DNA of 64,000 bases from Actinomadura viridilutea (GCA_003001795.1 PVNI01000004.1:124001-188000), one strand, 5' to 3'; positions 8,228-17,806 are shown, numbered from the stretch's first letter. Program-made: numbers and translations. Notes: generated by a model from the sequence alone, not told the origin.

Positions 8228-8500
8228 GGCCGCCCCCGCTCGCCTCCGCGGCGCCGAGCGGGCGCCGCCCTCCCTCCTCGCTCGTCCCCCGCGCGCGGAC
8301 GACGCCGCGCCGCTTCAGCTCGCTCATCCCGTCTCTCCCGGATCCCGCCCGCCCCGGCTCCGGACGGCACGGATCTAGAATCACGTTCGAGCAGGAACTC
8401 TATCCCCTGAGGCAGCCGCCGCCGACGCGGGGACGCGGCCACAGCAGGCCGTACGGCCGCAACTTGCGGTGCAACGGGGCACGCCGGAAGAGGGAGCCGG

Positions 8501-9466
<966 letters not shown>

Positions 9467-9739
9467 TCAGCCGCCGGCGACGGCCGGCAGGATCGTGACG
9501 TTGTCGCCGTCGGCCACCTTGGTCTCCAGGCCGCCGAGGAACCGCACGTCCTCGTCGTTCAGGTACACGTTGACGAACTTGCGCAGCCCGTTGCCGTCCA
9601 CCAGCCGCTCGCGCAGCCCCGGGTGGCGGGTGTCCAGGTCGGAGAACAGCTCGTCGAGCGTGCCGCCCTTGCCCTCCACGGTCTTGGCGCCGCCGGTGTA
9701 CTGGCGCAGGATCGTCGGGATCCGGACCTCGATCGCCAT
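9467..9739 (-). CDS. cysO: CysO, MoaD/ThiS-type sulfur carrier protein
   Basis: This 90-residue beta-grasp protein ends in LPAVAGG; the C-terminal diglycine is the site of thiocarboxylation. Its sequence (IRVPTIL-like start, TLDELFSDLDTRHPGL, NVYLNDEDVRFLGGL) matches the actinobacterial CysO/MoaD family. It donates sulfur to CysM, which forms a CysO-Cys adduct later cleaved by Mec. A strong AAGGAG lies upstream of ATG 9739. Gene order mec-cysO-cysM is kept, but 411 nt separate cysO from mec, which is unusually wide and holds a possible small ORF. Confidence 0.96.
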   Translation of the reverse strand: MAIEVRIPTILRQYTGGAKTVEGKGGTLDELFSDLDTRHPGLRERLVDGNGLRKFVNVYLNDEDVRFLGGLETKVADGDNVTILPAVAGG

Positions 9740-9868
9740 CGCGATGATCTCCTTCGGGTCGAGACTTCCGTGGGGACCTCCCCACGCCCCCCGGTCGTGA
9801 TACGGCCTCCCGCCCAGGGCATCACAACCAGGCGGGGGGTCTGGGAATTCCAGGCGGGATCAGGCGCG

Positions 9869-10054
9869 TCAGCGACAGTCGTAGACGACCTCGGCGCGCG
9901 AGTGCCCGAACAGGAAGCTCTGTACGGGGCAGGGGGACGCGGCTCCCCGCAGGGACCCGGCGAGGATGGAGCGGACCGCCCGCGGCGGCACCGGCGGGAC
10001 GCCGGCCGGCGCTCGGCGCGCCGCGCCCGGCCCCGACTGCCCGCTCGTCCACAT
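9869..10054 (-). CDS. Possible 61-residue ORF between mec and cysO
   Basis: An ATG at 10054 opens a 61-residue frame ending CPVQSFLFGHSRAEVVYDCR. Support is a TANNNT box (TAGACT, 10062-10067) exactly 7 nt before the ATG, the geometry of leaderless actinobacterial genes; it also fills part of the 411-nt gap in an otherwise compact cluster. I do not recognise the family. Two Cys residues near the C-terminus could fit a sulfur-related role, but that is speculation. A GTG frame at 10052 overlaps it and cannot be excluded; the remaining gap (9740-9868, 10055-10150) shows nothing clear. Confidence 0.35.
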   Translation of the reverse strand: MWTSGQSGPGAARRAPAGVPPVPPRAVRSILAGSLRGAASPCPVQSFLFGHSRAEVVYDCR

Positions 10055-10061
10055 GGCGGCC

Positions 10062-10067
10062 AGTCTA
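10062..10067 (-). promoter_or_regulatory. Candidate leaderless -10 box inside the mec-cysO gap
   Basis: TAGACT on the minus strand, 7 nt from ATG 10054. If real, it provides a second promoter for cysO-cysM, independent of mec. Confidence 0.4.
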
Positions 10068-10150
10068 CCTTTCGCGACCGCGCCGCCGATCGGCCGCCCG
10101 CCGCGCCCGCTCCGGCCCCGCGGCCCCGGCCGGCCGCACGGCCCGGCGGC

Positions 10151-10567
10151 TCACTCGTAGCGGTCGACGATCTTCACTTCCTCCTCGGTGATCTCGCCGT
10201 CCACGATCCGGAACGACCGGAACTCGATCTCCTCGGGGTCGCGCGTGGACACCAGCACGTAGTGCGCGTTCGGCTCGGAGGCGTAGGACACGTCGGTGCG
10301 GGACGGGTACGCCTCGGTGGCGGTGTGCGAGTGGTAGATGACCACCGGCTCCTCGTCCCGGTCGTCCATCTCCCGCCACACCTTCAGCTGCTCCATCGAG
10401 TCGAAGCGGTAGAACGTCGGGGACCGCTCGGCGTTGGTCATCGCGATGAACCGGGTCGGCCGGTCGGACCCGATCGGACCGGCGATCACGCCGCAGGCCT
10501 CGTCCGGGTGGTCGGCGCGCGCATGCGCAACGATCTTGTCGACCAGGGCACGCTCGATCGTCAGCAT
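10151..10567 (-). CDS. mec: Mec, JAMM-motif metallopeptidase releasing Cys from CysO
   Basis: This 138-residue MPN/JAMM zinc protease shows the full motif: E23 (PDEACGVIAG), H79-x-H81, then seven residues to S89 and D92 (YHSHTATEAYPSRTD). In M. tuberculosis Mec (Rv1334) cleaves the CysO-cysteine adduct made by CysM, freeing cysteine and regenerating CysO. The adjacent cysO-cysM pair supports the same job. TAGCCT (10575-10580) lies 7 nt before ATG 10567, suggesting a leaderless transcript. DUF2017 and clpS lie immediately upstream, as in mycobacteria. Confidence 0.96.
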   Translation of the reverse strand: MLTIERALVDKIVAHARADHPDEACGVIAGPIGSDRPTRFIAMTNAERSPTFYRFDSMEQLKVWREMDDRDEEPVVIYHSHTATEAYPSRTDVSYASEPNAHYVLVSTRDPEEIEFRSFRIVDGEITEEEVKIVDRYE

Positions 10568-10574
10568 GCCCCGA

Positions 10575-10580
10575 AGGCTA
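10575..10580 (-). promoter_or_regulatory. Candidate leaderless -10 box for mec
   Basis: TAGCCT on the minus strand, 7 nt from the mec ATG. The same hexamer lies 8 nt before murI ATG 7247 and 9 nt before helicase GTG 15470. Confidence 0.45.
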
Positions 10581-10678
10581 CCCGGCGGGACGGGCGGCGC
10601 AGGCGCCCGGCCTCGCCCGGCGGCCGCGCCGCCGCGGCCCGCCGAGCGGGCGCCCGGACCCGCGGCCGGCGGATGCGG

Positions 10679-11206
10679 TCACCAGACGGCGCGGACGAGG
10701 CTCTCCTGCAGCATGGTCAGCCAGTCGTAGGCGGCGAACATGGGGGCCCGCGGGTCGCGCGGGTCCAGCTCGGCGGCCTCCTCGTACCACTCCTCGGTGA
10801 TGTCGAGGCGGGTGCCGAGGGCCAGCCGCACGTCGTTGAGCGCCCGCAGCCAGATCTGCGCCTCCTCCTCGTCCAGGACCGCCTCCCGGCCCCGCTCGAG
10901 GGTCTTCAGCACCGTCCGGGCGGCCTCCCGCTTGCCGTCGCGCAGGCCCATCTCGGTGTAGCGGCGGAACTCCCCGGCCGCGCGCTCGTCCTCCTGGTAG
11001 GCGTCCGGGAACAGCCGCGCCAGCACCGGGTCGTCCGGCGGCGCGGTGCGGTCGGAGATCCCCACGGCGGCCAGCTCGTCGCCCGGCCCCGGCGCGTCCT
11101 GCCCCAGCAGCTCCAGCAGCTGCTCCATCAGCGCCCGGACCAGCGCCGCCTCCTCGGCTTCGAGCCGCACGCTCACGCCGCCGCGCACCTTCTTGACCGC
11201 ACTCAT
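10679..11206 (-). CDS. DUF2017 family protein (Rv1332-like)
   Basis: This 175-residue soluble protein starts MSAVKKVRGGVSVRLEAEEA and matches the actinobacterial DUF2017 family that sits directly downstream of clpS (Rv1332 in M. tuberculosis). It is rich in Glu and Arg and predicted mostly helical; DPVLARLFPDAY and AAYDWLTMLQESLV are conserved-looking blocks. No catalytic motif is seen and function is unknown. Co-localisation with clpS hints at a link to protein turnover, but that is inference. It follows clpS by 77 nt on the same strand. Confidence 0.85.
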   Translation of the reverse strand: MSAVKKVRGGVSVRLEAEEAALVRALMEQLLELLGQDAPGPGDELAAVGISDRTAPPDDPVLARLFPDAYQEDERAAGEFRRYTEMGLRDGKREAARTVLKTLERGREAVLDEEEAQIWLRALNDVRLALGTRLDITEEWYEEAAELDPRDPRAPMFAAYDWLTMLQESLVRAVW

Positions 11207-11283
11207 GGATCTCGATTCTCGGTCGTGTCGCCCGCGGCCGCCGCCCCGCCGCGATCGTGTCGCTTCCTCGGGCGGCGCCGCGG

Positions 11284-11580
11284 TCAGTCGTCTCGCTTCA
11301 CCGTCGCCCACAGGCCGTAGGAATGCAGGATCTCCACGTCCCGCTCCATCTCCTCGCGGGTGCCGTTCGCGACGACGGCCTTGCCCTTGTGGTGGACGTC
11401 CAGCATGAGCTTCTCGGCCTTGGGGCGCGGGTACCCGAACACCGTCTGGAACACGTACGTGACGTAGGACATGAGGTTGATCGGGTCGTTCCACACGATC
11501 GCCAGCCAGGGCCGGTCGGCGCTCTGGTCCTCGCCGACGTCCGGCCGTTCCAGCTCGACCGGTGCGGGTGCTGTGCTCAT
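11284..11580 (-). CDS. clpS: ClpS, N-end-rule adaptor of the Clp protease
   Basis: This 98-residue protein delivers substrates with bulky N-terminal residues to ClpA/ClpC-ClpP. The conserved core is present: [40 protein letters not shown] and [10 protein letters not shown]. The NDP and HxxG residues that line the N-degron pocket are intact. A ribosome site GAGGAG lies just before ATG 11580. It is divergent from pncB across 150 nt. Confidence 0.97.
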   Translation of the reverse strand: MSTAPAPVELERPDVGEDQSADRPWLAIVWNDPINLMSYVTYVFQTVFGYPRPKAEKLMLDVHHKGKAVVANGTREEMERDVEILHSYGLWATVKRDD

Positions 11581-11717
11581 CGGCTCCTCACGTCTCCCTC
11601 GTTGCCTCGGAGTCGATTCCGCCCACCGTTGCCGATGCTATGCCCGATGCCGCCCGTCGCCCCCCGGACAGGCCCGGCGGACGAGGCCTGCATATCCATG
11701 GTGCACACACCGAGCCT

Positions 11718-11723
11718 TAAGGT
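11718..11723 (+). promoter_or_regulatory. Candidate leaderless -10 box or RBS for pncB
   Basis: TAAGGT lies exactly 7 nt before GTG 11731. It fits the TANNNT -10 consensus for a leaderless mRNA, but the embedded AAGG could equally serve as a ribosome site. Confidence 0.35.
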
Positions 11724-11730
11724 TCCACTT

Positions 11731-13056
11731 GTGGACCTTGCAGACGGCACGGCACTGCTGACCGACCATTACGAGCTGACGATGCTGCAGGCGGCGCTGC
11801 GCGAGGGCACCGCGGGACGCCGCGCGGTGTTCGAGGTGTTCGCCCGCAGCCTGCCGAACGGGCGGCGCTACGGCGTGGTCGCCGGCACCGGACGGCTGCT
11901 GGACGCGATCGAGCGATTCGCCTTCGACGAGGACGCCCTGGAGTTCCTCACCTCCCGCGGCGTGGTCGACGAGCCGACCGCCGAATGGCTGGCGGACTAC
12001 CGCTTCACGGGGAACGTGTGGGGCTACCCCGAGGGCGAGTGCTACTTCCCCGAGTCGCCGATCCTGACGGTGGAGGGCACGTTCGCCGAGGCCGTCCTGC
12101 TGGAGACGGTGGTGCTGTCGATCCTGAACCACGACTGCGCGATCGCCTCGGCGGCGTCCCGGATGGTGCAGGCCGCGGCGGGCCGCCCGCTGATCGAGAT
12201 GGGGTCGCGCCGCACCCACGAGCAGGCCGCCGTGGCCGCCGCCCGCGCCGCCTACATCGCCGGCTTCGCCACCACGTCCAACCTGGAGGCGGGGCGGCGC
12301 TACGGGGTGCCGACCGCCGGCACGGCCGCGCACGCGTTCACCCTGCTGCACGACAGCGAGCGCCACGCCTTCAAGGCCCAGCTGGCCTCCCTGGGCGAGG
12401 GCACGACGCTGCTGGTCGACACCTACGACGTCGAACGGGCCGTGCGCACCGCCGTGGAGCTGGCCGGGCCGTCGCTGGGCGCGGTGCGCATCGACAGCGG
12501 CGACCTGGCCGTCATGGCGCGCCGCGTCCGCGAGCTGCTCGACTCCCTGGGCGCCGCCGACACCCGGATCGTGGTCACCGGGGACCTGGACGAGTACGGC
12601 ATCGCCTCCCTCGGCACCGCGCCCGTCAACGGCTACGGCGTCGGCACGTCCCTGGTCACCGGGTCGGGCGCGCCCACCGCGTCCCTGGTCTACAAGCTGG
12701 TGGCGCGGGCCGACGGAACCGAGCCGGACGCCCCGATGCGCCCGGTGGCCAAGCGGTCCACGGGCAAGCCGACCCGCGGCGGCCGCAAGCGGGCGATCCG
12801 CCGCAGGGACGCCCGCGGCACCGCCACCTGCGAGCTGATCACCACCGGCGAGCCGACGCCGGGCCCGCGCGACCGGCTGCTGCAGGTCCCGCTCATCCGG
12901 GACGGCGAGGTGGTGGGACGCGAGCCCCTGGACGCGGCCCGCGAACGGCACGTCCGGGCCCTGCGGGAGCTTCCGCCGACCGCGCTCCAGCTGTCGCGCG
13001 GCCTGCCCGCCATCCCCACCGAAATCGTCGACGGCGGGCCGCGCCCCATGGAGTAG
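11731..13056 (+). CDS. pncB: Nicotinate phosphoribosyltransferase
   Basis: This 441-residue enzyme converts nicotinate, PRPP and ATP to nicotinate mononucleotide in NAD salvage. Family marks include LLTDHYELTMLQAAL, FARSLPNGRRYGVVAG, LIEMGSRRTHEQAAVAAARA, HAFTLLHDSERHAF (His region), RIDSGDLAVMAR and YGVGTSLVTGSG. I favour GTG 11731, which lies just before the conserved ALLTDHYELTM and has a TAAGGT/AAGG element upstream. ATG 11698 would add 11 residues. The insertion RGGRKRAIRRRDARG near residue 360 is rich in Arg/Lys. It is followed by pncA in the same direction, joining nicotinamide deamidation to nicotinate use. Confidence 0.95.
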   Translation: MDLADGTALLTDHYELTMLQAALREGTAGRRAVFEVFARSLPNGRRYGVVAGTGRLLDAIERFAFDEDALEFLTSRGVVDEPTAEWLADYRFTGNVWGYPEGECYFPESPILTVEGTFAEAVLLETVVLSILNHDCAIASAASRMVQAAAGRPLIEMGSRRTHEQAAVAAARAAYIAGFATTSNLEAGRRYGVPTAGTAAHAFTLLHDSERHAFKAQLASLGEGTTLLVDTYDVERAVRTAVELAGPSLGAVRIDSGDLAVMARRVRELLDSLGAADTRIVVTGDLDEYGIASLGTAPVNGYGVGTSLVTGSGAPTASLVYKLVARADGTEPDAPMRPVAKRSTGKPTRGGRKRAIRRRDARGTATCELITTGEPTPGPRDRLLQVPLIRDGEVVGREPLDAARERHVRALRELPPTALQLSRGLPAIPTEIVDGGPRPME

Positions 13057-13105
13057 CGTTCGCGTTGTCTGGGGACATACCGGGGGAACTCACCGAGGAG
13101 CGCTC

Positions 13106-13684
13106 ATGGGCAAGGCTCTGATCATCGTTGACGTCCAGAACGACTTCTGCGAGGGCGGGTCGCTGCCGGTCGCCGGCGGCGCGGACGTGGCCGCCGCGAT
13201 CTCCGAGCACGTCGCCGCGCGCCGCGGCGAGTACGCCCATGTCGTCGCCACCCGCGACTTCCACCTCGACCCCGGCGACCACTTCGCGGACGAGCCGGAC
13301 TTCGTCGACACCTGGCCGCCGCACTGCGTGATCGGCACCCCCGGCGCCGACTTCCACCCCAACCTGGACCTCGCGCCGATCGAGGTGGTGTTCAGCAAGG
13401 GCCGCGCCGACGCCGCCTACAGCGGCTTCGAGGGCGTGACGGACGACGACGTTCCGCTGGCCGAGTGGCTGCTCGCGCACGGCGTGGACGAGGTCGACAT
13501 CGTCGGCATCGCCACCGACCACTGCGTGCGCGCCACGGCCGTGGACGCCGCGCGCGCCGGGCTGCGCACCCGCGTGCTGCTCGACCTGACCGCGGGCGTG
13601 GCCAAGGACACCGTCGACCGGGCCCTGGAGGAGCTGCGCCGCGAGGGCGTCGACCTGGTCGGCAGCCCCGTCACCCGCGCCTAG
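13106..13684 (+). CDS. pncA: Nicotinamidase (isochorismatase family)
   Basis: This 192-residue enzyme hydrolyses nicotinamide to nicotinate and ammonia; the same family activates pyrazinamide. The catalytic triad is visible: D9 (LIIVDVQNDF), K98 (VVFSKGRADAA) and C140 (ATDHCVRAT). D51, H53 and H59 in RDFHLDPGDH are the likely metal ligands. GAGGAG precedes ATG 13106. It lies 49 nt after pncB on the same strand and is probably co-transcribed, so the two form a nicotinamide-to-NaMN salvage pair. It is convergent with the helicase gene (8 nt between stops). Confidence 0.96.
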   Translation: MGKALIIVDVQNDFCEGGSLPVAGGADVAAAISEHVAARRGEYAHVVATRDFHLDPGDHFADEPDFVDTWPPHCVIGTPGADFHPNLDLAPIEVVFSKGRADAAYSGFEGVTDDDVPLAEWLLAHGVDEVDIVGIATDHCVRATAVDAARAGLRTRVLLDLTAGVAKDTVDRALEELRREGVDLVGSPVTRA

Positions 13685-13691
13685 CGCCGGA

Positions 13692-15470
13692 TCAGTACCG
13701 GCGCTTGGCGGCCCACTCGCGGATCTTGGCGATGCGGCGGCGGACGTCCTCGGCGCTGGCCTGCGCGACCGCGGGTCCGCCGCAGATGCGGCGCAGCTCG
13801 GCGTGGATCACGCCGTGCGGCTGGCCGGTGCGGTGGTTCCACGCGCCGACCAGGCTGTTGAGCTCCTTGCGCAGGGCGTGCAGGTCCTCGGCCGCGGTGC
13901 GGTCGTCGGCGCCGTCGTCGCGCGGGTCGCCGGTCTTCTTCTTGCGCCGGGCGCGCAGCTGCTCGGCCTGCCGCTTGCGCAGCAGCGCGCTGACCTGCTC
14001 GGGCTCCAGCAGCCCCGGGATGCCGAGGAACTCCTCCTCCTCGGCCGACCCGGGCGTGGCCTGCAGGCCGAACTCGCCGCCGTCGTACAGCACCCGGTCG
14101 AACGTGGCGGACGCCTCGACGGTCTCGAAGGTGAACTGCTCCCCCGCGGCGTCGGGGTTGTCCCGGCGCCGGTTGGCCTCGGCCAGCAGCTCGTCGTCCA
14201 GGCCGTCCTCGCGGAGGGGGCGGTCGAGCACGTGGTCGCGCTCGGCCTCCATCTCGGCGGCGTGGCTCATCAGCGTCGGCACCGACGGCAGGAACACCGA
14301 GGCGGTCTCGCCGCGCCGGCGGGCCCGCACGAAGCGGCCGATCGCCTGGGCGAAGAACAGCGGCGTGCTGGTGGAGGTGGCGTAGACGCCCACGCACAGC
14401 CGCGGGATGTCGACGCCCTCGGACACCATCCGGACCGCCACCATCCAGCGGTCGTCGGAGGCGGCGAACTGCTTGATCTTCTTGCTGGCGGTGGGGTCGT
14501 CCGACAGCACCACGGTGGCGCCCTGCCCGGTGACCGACCGCAGCAGCGCCGCGTACGCCCGGGCCGCCTCGTGGTCGGTGGCGATGACCAGGCCGCCCGC
14601 GTCGGGGATGGCGCGGCGCAGCTCGGTGAGCCGCTTGTCGGCGGCGACGAGCACCTGCCGGATCCAGTCGCCCTTCGGGTCGAGCGCGGCCCGCCACGCC
14701 TGCGCCATCTGGTCCTGCGTGAGCGGCTCGCCGAGGGTGGCGGTCAGCTCCTCGCCCGCGCGGGTGCGCCAGCGCATCTCGCCCGCGTACGCCAGGAACA
14801 GCACCGGGCGGACGACCCCGTCGGCCAGGGCCGGGCCGTAGCCGTAGGTGTAGTCGGCGCGGCTGCGCCGGACGCCGTCGGGGCCCTGCTCGTACTGCAC
14901 GAACGGGATGGGGTTGACGTCGGTGCGGAACGGCGTGCCCGACAGGCACAGCCGCCGCGTGGCGGGCTCGAACGCCTCGCGCACCGCGTCGCCCCACGAC
15001 AGGCCGTCGCCCGCGTGGTGCACCTCGTCGAAGATCACCAGGGTCTTGCGGGCCTCGGTGCGGTTGCGGTGCAGCGCCGGACGGGCCGCGACCGTGGCGT
15101 AGGTGACGGCGATGCCGTGGAAGTCCTTGCCGACGCGGCCCTGGGCGTTCTGGAACTCGGGGTCCAGCTTGATGCCGACGCGCCCGGCGGCCTCGGCCCA
15201 CTGCCGCTTGAGGTGCTCGGTGGGGCACACGACGGTGACCCCGACCACCACGCGGCGGTCGAGCAGCTCGCGGGCGAGCCGCAGCGCGAAGGTGGTCTTT
15301 CCGGCGCCGGGGGTGGCGACGGCGAGGAAGTCGCGCGGGCCGGTGCCTCCGCCCGCCCGGAAGTACGTCTCCAGAGCCTGCTGCTGCCAGGCACGCAGGG
15401 ACGAGGCGGTCCCCCAGGCGGCCCGCTCCGGAAAGGCGGGGGGCATGCTGGAAGCGGCGAAGGTGCTCAC
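13692..15470 (-). CDS. DEAD/DEAH-box superfamily 2 helicase
   Basis: This 592-residue SF2 ATPase has Q-like LRAWQQQAL, Walker A VATPGAGKTT (K58), DEVH at about 148-151, SGTPFR (motif III-like) and QAIGRFVRARRRGE (motif VI arginines), followed by a charged C-terminal region of about 200 residues with KKKTGDPRDDGADD and no recognised domain. It resembles type III restriction/UvrB-like translocases, but no nuclease or methylase gene is adjacent, so a repair or RNA/DNA remodelling role is likelier. GTG 15470 is the start; TAGCCT lies 9 nt upstream. Function remains unassigned. Confidence 0.88.
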   Translation of the reverse strand: MSTFAASSMPPAFPERAAWGTASSLRAWQQQALETYFRAGGGTGPRDFLAVATPGAGKTTFALRLARELLDRRVVVGVTVVCPTEHLKRQWAEAAGRVGIKLDPEFQNAQGRVGKDFHGIAVTYATVAARPALHRNRTEARKTLVIFDEVHHAGDGLSWGDAVREAFEPATRRLCLSGTPFRTDVNPIPFVQYEQGPDGVRRSRADYTYGYGPALADGVVRPVLFLAYAGEMRWRTRAGEELTATLGEPLTQDQMAQAWRAALDPKGDWIRQVLVAADKRLTELRRAIPDAGGLVIATDHEAARAYAALLRSVTGQGATVVLSDDPTASKKIKQFAASDDRWMVAVRMVSEGVDIPRLCVGVYATSTSTPLFFAQAIGRFVRARRRGETASVFLPSVPTLMSHAAEMEAERDHVLDRPLREDGLDDELLAEANRRRDNPDAAGEQFTFETVEASATFDRVLYDGGEFGLQATPGSAEEEEFLGIPGLLEPEQVSALLRKRQAEQLRARRKKKTGDPRDDGADDRTAAEDLHALRKELNSLVGAWNHRTGQPHGVIHAELRRICGGPAVAQASAEDVRRRIAKIREWAAKRRY

Positions 15471-15503
15471 GGTTATCGAAGGCTACCGAGATCCACCGAC
15501 AGA

Positions 15504-16505
15504 TCACGCCTTACCGCGCGCCGACTTCGCTCGGCGCGGCTCGCGGTACGCCGCCCACGCGGCGCGCAGCCGCCGCCCCTGACCGGCGGTGAACTCGCGC
15601 ATGCAGTCGTCCCATCCGTAGTTCATGAAGTTGCGCACAGGGTCGGCGCCGCGTTGGGGGCAGGTGTCCTTGTGCCGCGGGCACGCCTCGGCCGGCGTGC
15701 TCTCGTAGGGGGTGTCGGCCACGCCGTCGCCGGGGGTCTGGCACCCGTTCTCGAACGTGTGGAACAGCCCGAGCCAGTGCCCGACCTCGTGGACGATGGT
15801 GAAGCCGCGGTCGAAGTGCCGGTACGTGCCGCCGGTCACACTGCGGTAGTCGACGACGACGCCGTCATTGCGGGGGTCCTGCCGGTACCACTGCGGGAAG
15901 GTGGAGAAGCCGAGCACGTCGACGCCGACGGCGGCGGTGAACAGGTTGAGGGTGCCGGGCCCGCCCTTGCGCAGCCGCTTTTTGATGGCCCTCTCGTACA
16001 CGTGCGGCCGGAGGAACCACGCGGGCTGGACGGTGACGCGGTAACTGGCGAGCCGGAACCTCAGGCCGGTGTCGGCGCCGCCCCACTTTCCGCCGTACGC
16101 CGCGTTCAGGGTGGCGATCTGCCGTTTGGCCTTGGCCTTGGACAGGCGTCCGTGCCTGCCGTCGGTCAGGACGTGGAAGCGGACCGGGACGACGATCCGC
16201 CGGGCGCGGCGCCATCGGGCCTCCAGCATCCGCTCGTCGTCGGTGCCGTACTCGGCGCGCAGAGTGCGGCGCAGGTCGTCGAGCATCGCCTGGACCTGGG
16301 AGCGCGAGAGGTCGGCGCGATCGTGCACGGGCGGCCCGCCGCTGCGGCGCAGGACGCCGCGCACCGGGCGGGCGTGTCCGGACGTGTCGCAGGCGGCGGT
16401 GTGCGACGTCGCCCGGACCACAACCGGGACATTACTGGAAGTAAGCGTGCAGACACAGACGGTAGTCACCAGAGAGCAGCAGAAAGCCTTGCCGAGCCGC
16501 TTCAT
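15504..16505 (-). CDS. Secreted zinc metalloprotease (M43/pappalysin-like)
   Basis: This 333-residue preprotein has a signal peptide (MKRLGKAFCCSLVTTVCVCT...) and then a variable N-terminal region with likely pro-segment character. The catalytic motif VHEVGHWLGLFH gives zinc ligands H239, H243 and H249 with E240 as base, and FMNYGWDDC provides a Met-turn. This is the metzincin pattern of M43 (cytophagalysin) enzymes. Several Cys pairs near the active site could form disulfides outside the cell. ATG 16505 is preferred to an upstream start because the hydrophobic signal then comes first and GGGGGA precedes it. It is a single gene, 33 nt from the helicase start. Confidence 0.88.
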   Translation of the reverse strand: MKRLGKAFCCSLVTTVCVCTLTSSNVPVVVRATSHTAACDTSGHARPVRGVLRRSGGPPVHDRADLSRSQVQAMLDDLRRTLRAEYGTDDERMLEARWRRARRIVVPVRFHVLTDGRHGRLSKAKAKRQIATLNAAYGGKWGGADTGLRFRLASYRVTVQPAWFLRPHVYERAIKKRLRKGGPGTLNLFTAAVGVDVLGFSTFPQWYRQDPRNDGVVVDYRSVTGGTYRHFDRGFTIVHEVGHWLGLFHTFENGCQTPGDGVADTPYESTPAEACPRHKDTCPQRGADPVRNFMNYGWDDCMREFTAGQGRRLRAAWAAYREPRRAKSARGKA

Positions 16506-16631
16506 CGGTCCCCCGAATCGGACGTTGTGATCTCGCGACCGGAAATTCCCCGCCGGTCGCGAGATCACGCACGCCGCCGCGCCACCGTGCCGGACGCCGC
16601 TCGGGTCACGGCGCCGCGACGCGGCCCGCGC

Positions 16632-16880
16632 TCACTGCTCCCCGTCGTCGCCCTTCTGCAGAGAGTCGTAAATCTCCTTGCATTCCGGGCATACCGGGTA
16701 CTTCTTGGGGTCCCGGCTGGGCACCCAGACCTTGCCGCACAGCGCGACCACCGGAGTGCCGGTCACCGCGCTCTCGGTGATCTTGGCCTTCTTGACGTAG
16801 TGGGCGAAACGCTCGTGGTCGCCGTCGCCGTGCGAGAGGTCCGGCCGGACGTCGCCTTCCGGAAGGATCTTCGTGCTCAC
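16632..16880 (-). CDS. DUF3039 zinc-ribbon protein
   Basis: This 82-residue protein matches the actinobacterial DUF3039 family: HGDGDHERFAHYVKKAKI, GTPVVALCGKVWVPSRDPKK and YPVCPECKEIY. The C...CxxC set could bind a metal. Function is unknown. GTG 16880 has GAGGAGG 5 nt upstream. The 181 nt upstream (16881-17061) contain several copies of GATCGGAC/GATCCGAC in both orientations but no visible ORF of note. Confidence 0.9.
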   Translation of the reverse strand: MSTKILPEGDVRPDLSHGDGDHERFAHYVKKAKITESAVTGTPVVALCGKVWVPSRDPKKYPVCPECKEIYDSLQKGDDGEQ

Positions 16881-17061
16881 GTGGCCTCCTCGCCTAGCGG
16901 CTCCGAAGCCGCGTCCGCAGGGGTGCTGTGCTCATCGTGCCTCGATCGGACGAACCGTGCTCGATCCGACGGGACCGATCCGACCGGGCGGTCCGGCCGA
17001 ATCGATCGGACTGGCTCGGCTCCGCGCCGCCGGACGGCCCGGCGCCTCGCTCAACCTCACC

Positions 17062-17646
17062 TTAATTGAGCGTCGGGTCGTCGGGGAAAGTGGAGACGAA
17101 CGCCAGGTCGCCGCCCTGGCGGCGGAGCACCTCCCGCCACAGCCGCTTCGGGTCCCCGGCGAACACGTCGCCCGCCTCGGCCGGGACCACGTACCAGGCC
17201 CCCTCCTCGATCTCCGCGCGCAGCTGCCCGGCCGCCCACCCGGAGTACCCGGCGAACACGCGCAGCTGCAGCAGCTCGGGCGCCAGCAGACCGGGCGGGG
17301 CGTCCAGGTCCACCAGGCCCACCCGGGCCACCTCCGACCCGCCGTCCAGGGCCCGCCAGCCCAGCGGTTCCCCCTCGCCGGGCAGCCGGGCCAGCGCCAG
17401 GGCGTTGTCGAGCGCCACGGGGCCGCCCTGGAACACCACGGAGGGCCCGGTCACCAGCTCCGCCCACGGCGGCAGCACCCGGTCGACGGGCACCTCGGTC
17501 GGCCGGTTGAGGACGACGCCGAGCGTGCCGCCGTCGACGTCGTGCTCGACCACCAGGACGACGCTGCGCCGGAAGTTGGGATCGTCGAGCTGGGGGGTGG
17601 CCACGAGCAACTGCCCCACCCTGATGCCGTCTTCCATGGCAACCAT
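17062..17646 (-). CDS. YqgE/AlgH family protein
   Basis: This 194-residue protein matches UPF0301/YqgE: GQLLVATPQLDDPNFRRSVV, VLNRPTEVPV, VFQGGPV and LRVFAGYSGWAAGQLRAEI, ending with the WREVLRRQGGDLAF region. The family has no agreed biochemical function; AlgH was linked to alginate regulation in Pseudomonas. ATG 17646 or ATG 17637 are both possible; neither has a clear ribosome site. It is divergent from the sortase-substrate gene. Confidence 0.92.
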   Translation of the reverse strand: MVAMEDGIRVGQLLVATPQLDDPNFRRSVVLVVEHDVDGGTLGVVLNRPTEVPVDRVLPPWAELVTGPSVVFQGGPVALDNALALARLPGEGEPLGWRALDGGSEVARVGLVDLDAPPGLLAPELLQLRVFAGYSGWAAGQLRAEIEEGAWYVVPAEAGDVFAGDPKRLWREVLRRQGGDLAFVSTFPDDPTLN

Positions 17647-17806
17647 GATGCGTTGCCCGCACCCCCGGCGGCACGCCCCCCGCGCCGTTAGCCTGTTACG
17701 CATCCCTATCGCGCGGGGTATTCGGCACAGCACGGGACCCGGTGAAGAATGATCTACTCCAGATCGTCGAGCGCCGGGGATGAGCCGACGGGCCGGGAGG
17801 AACGCG

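Noticed and set aside
8224..8442. 72-codon Arg-rich frame between cysM and the thioesterase-like gene, considered as remnant of the missing rhomboid gene
   Set aside because: No hydrophobic helices or rhomboid GxSG motif; composition is that of random GC-rich DNA.
13692..15470. Helicase considered as part of a restriction or phage-defence island
   Set aside because: No methylase, nuclease or other defence gene is adjacent; neighbours are pncA and a secreted protease.
13803..17069. Open frame of over 1000 codons on the plus strand opposite the helicase and metalloprotease
   Set aside because: Same GC-driven shadow. The opposite strand has complete helicase and metzincin motifs.
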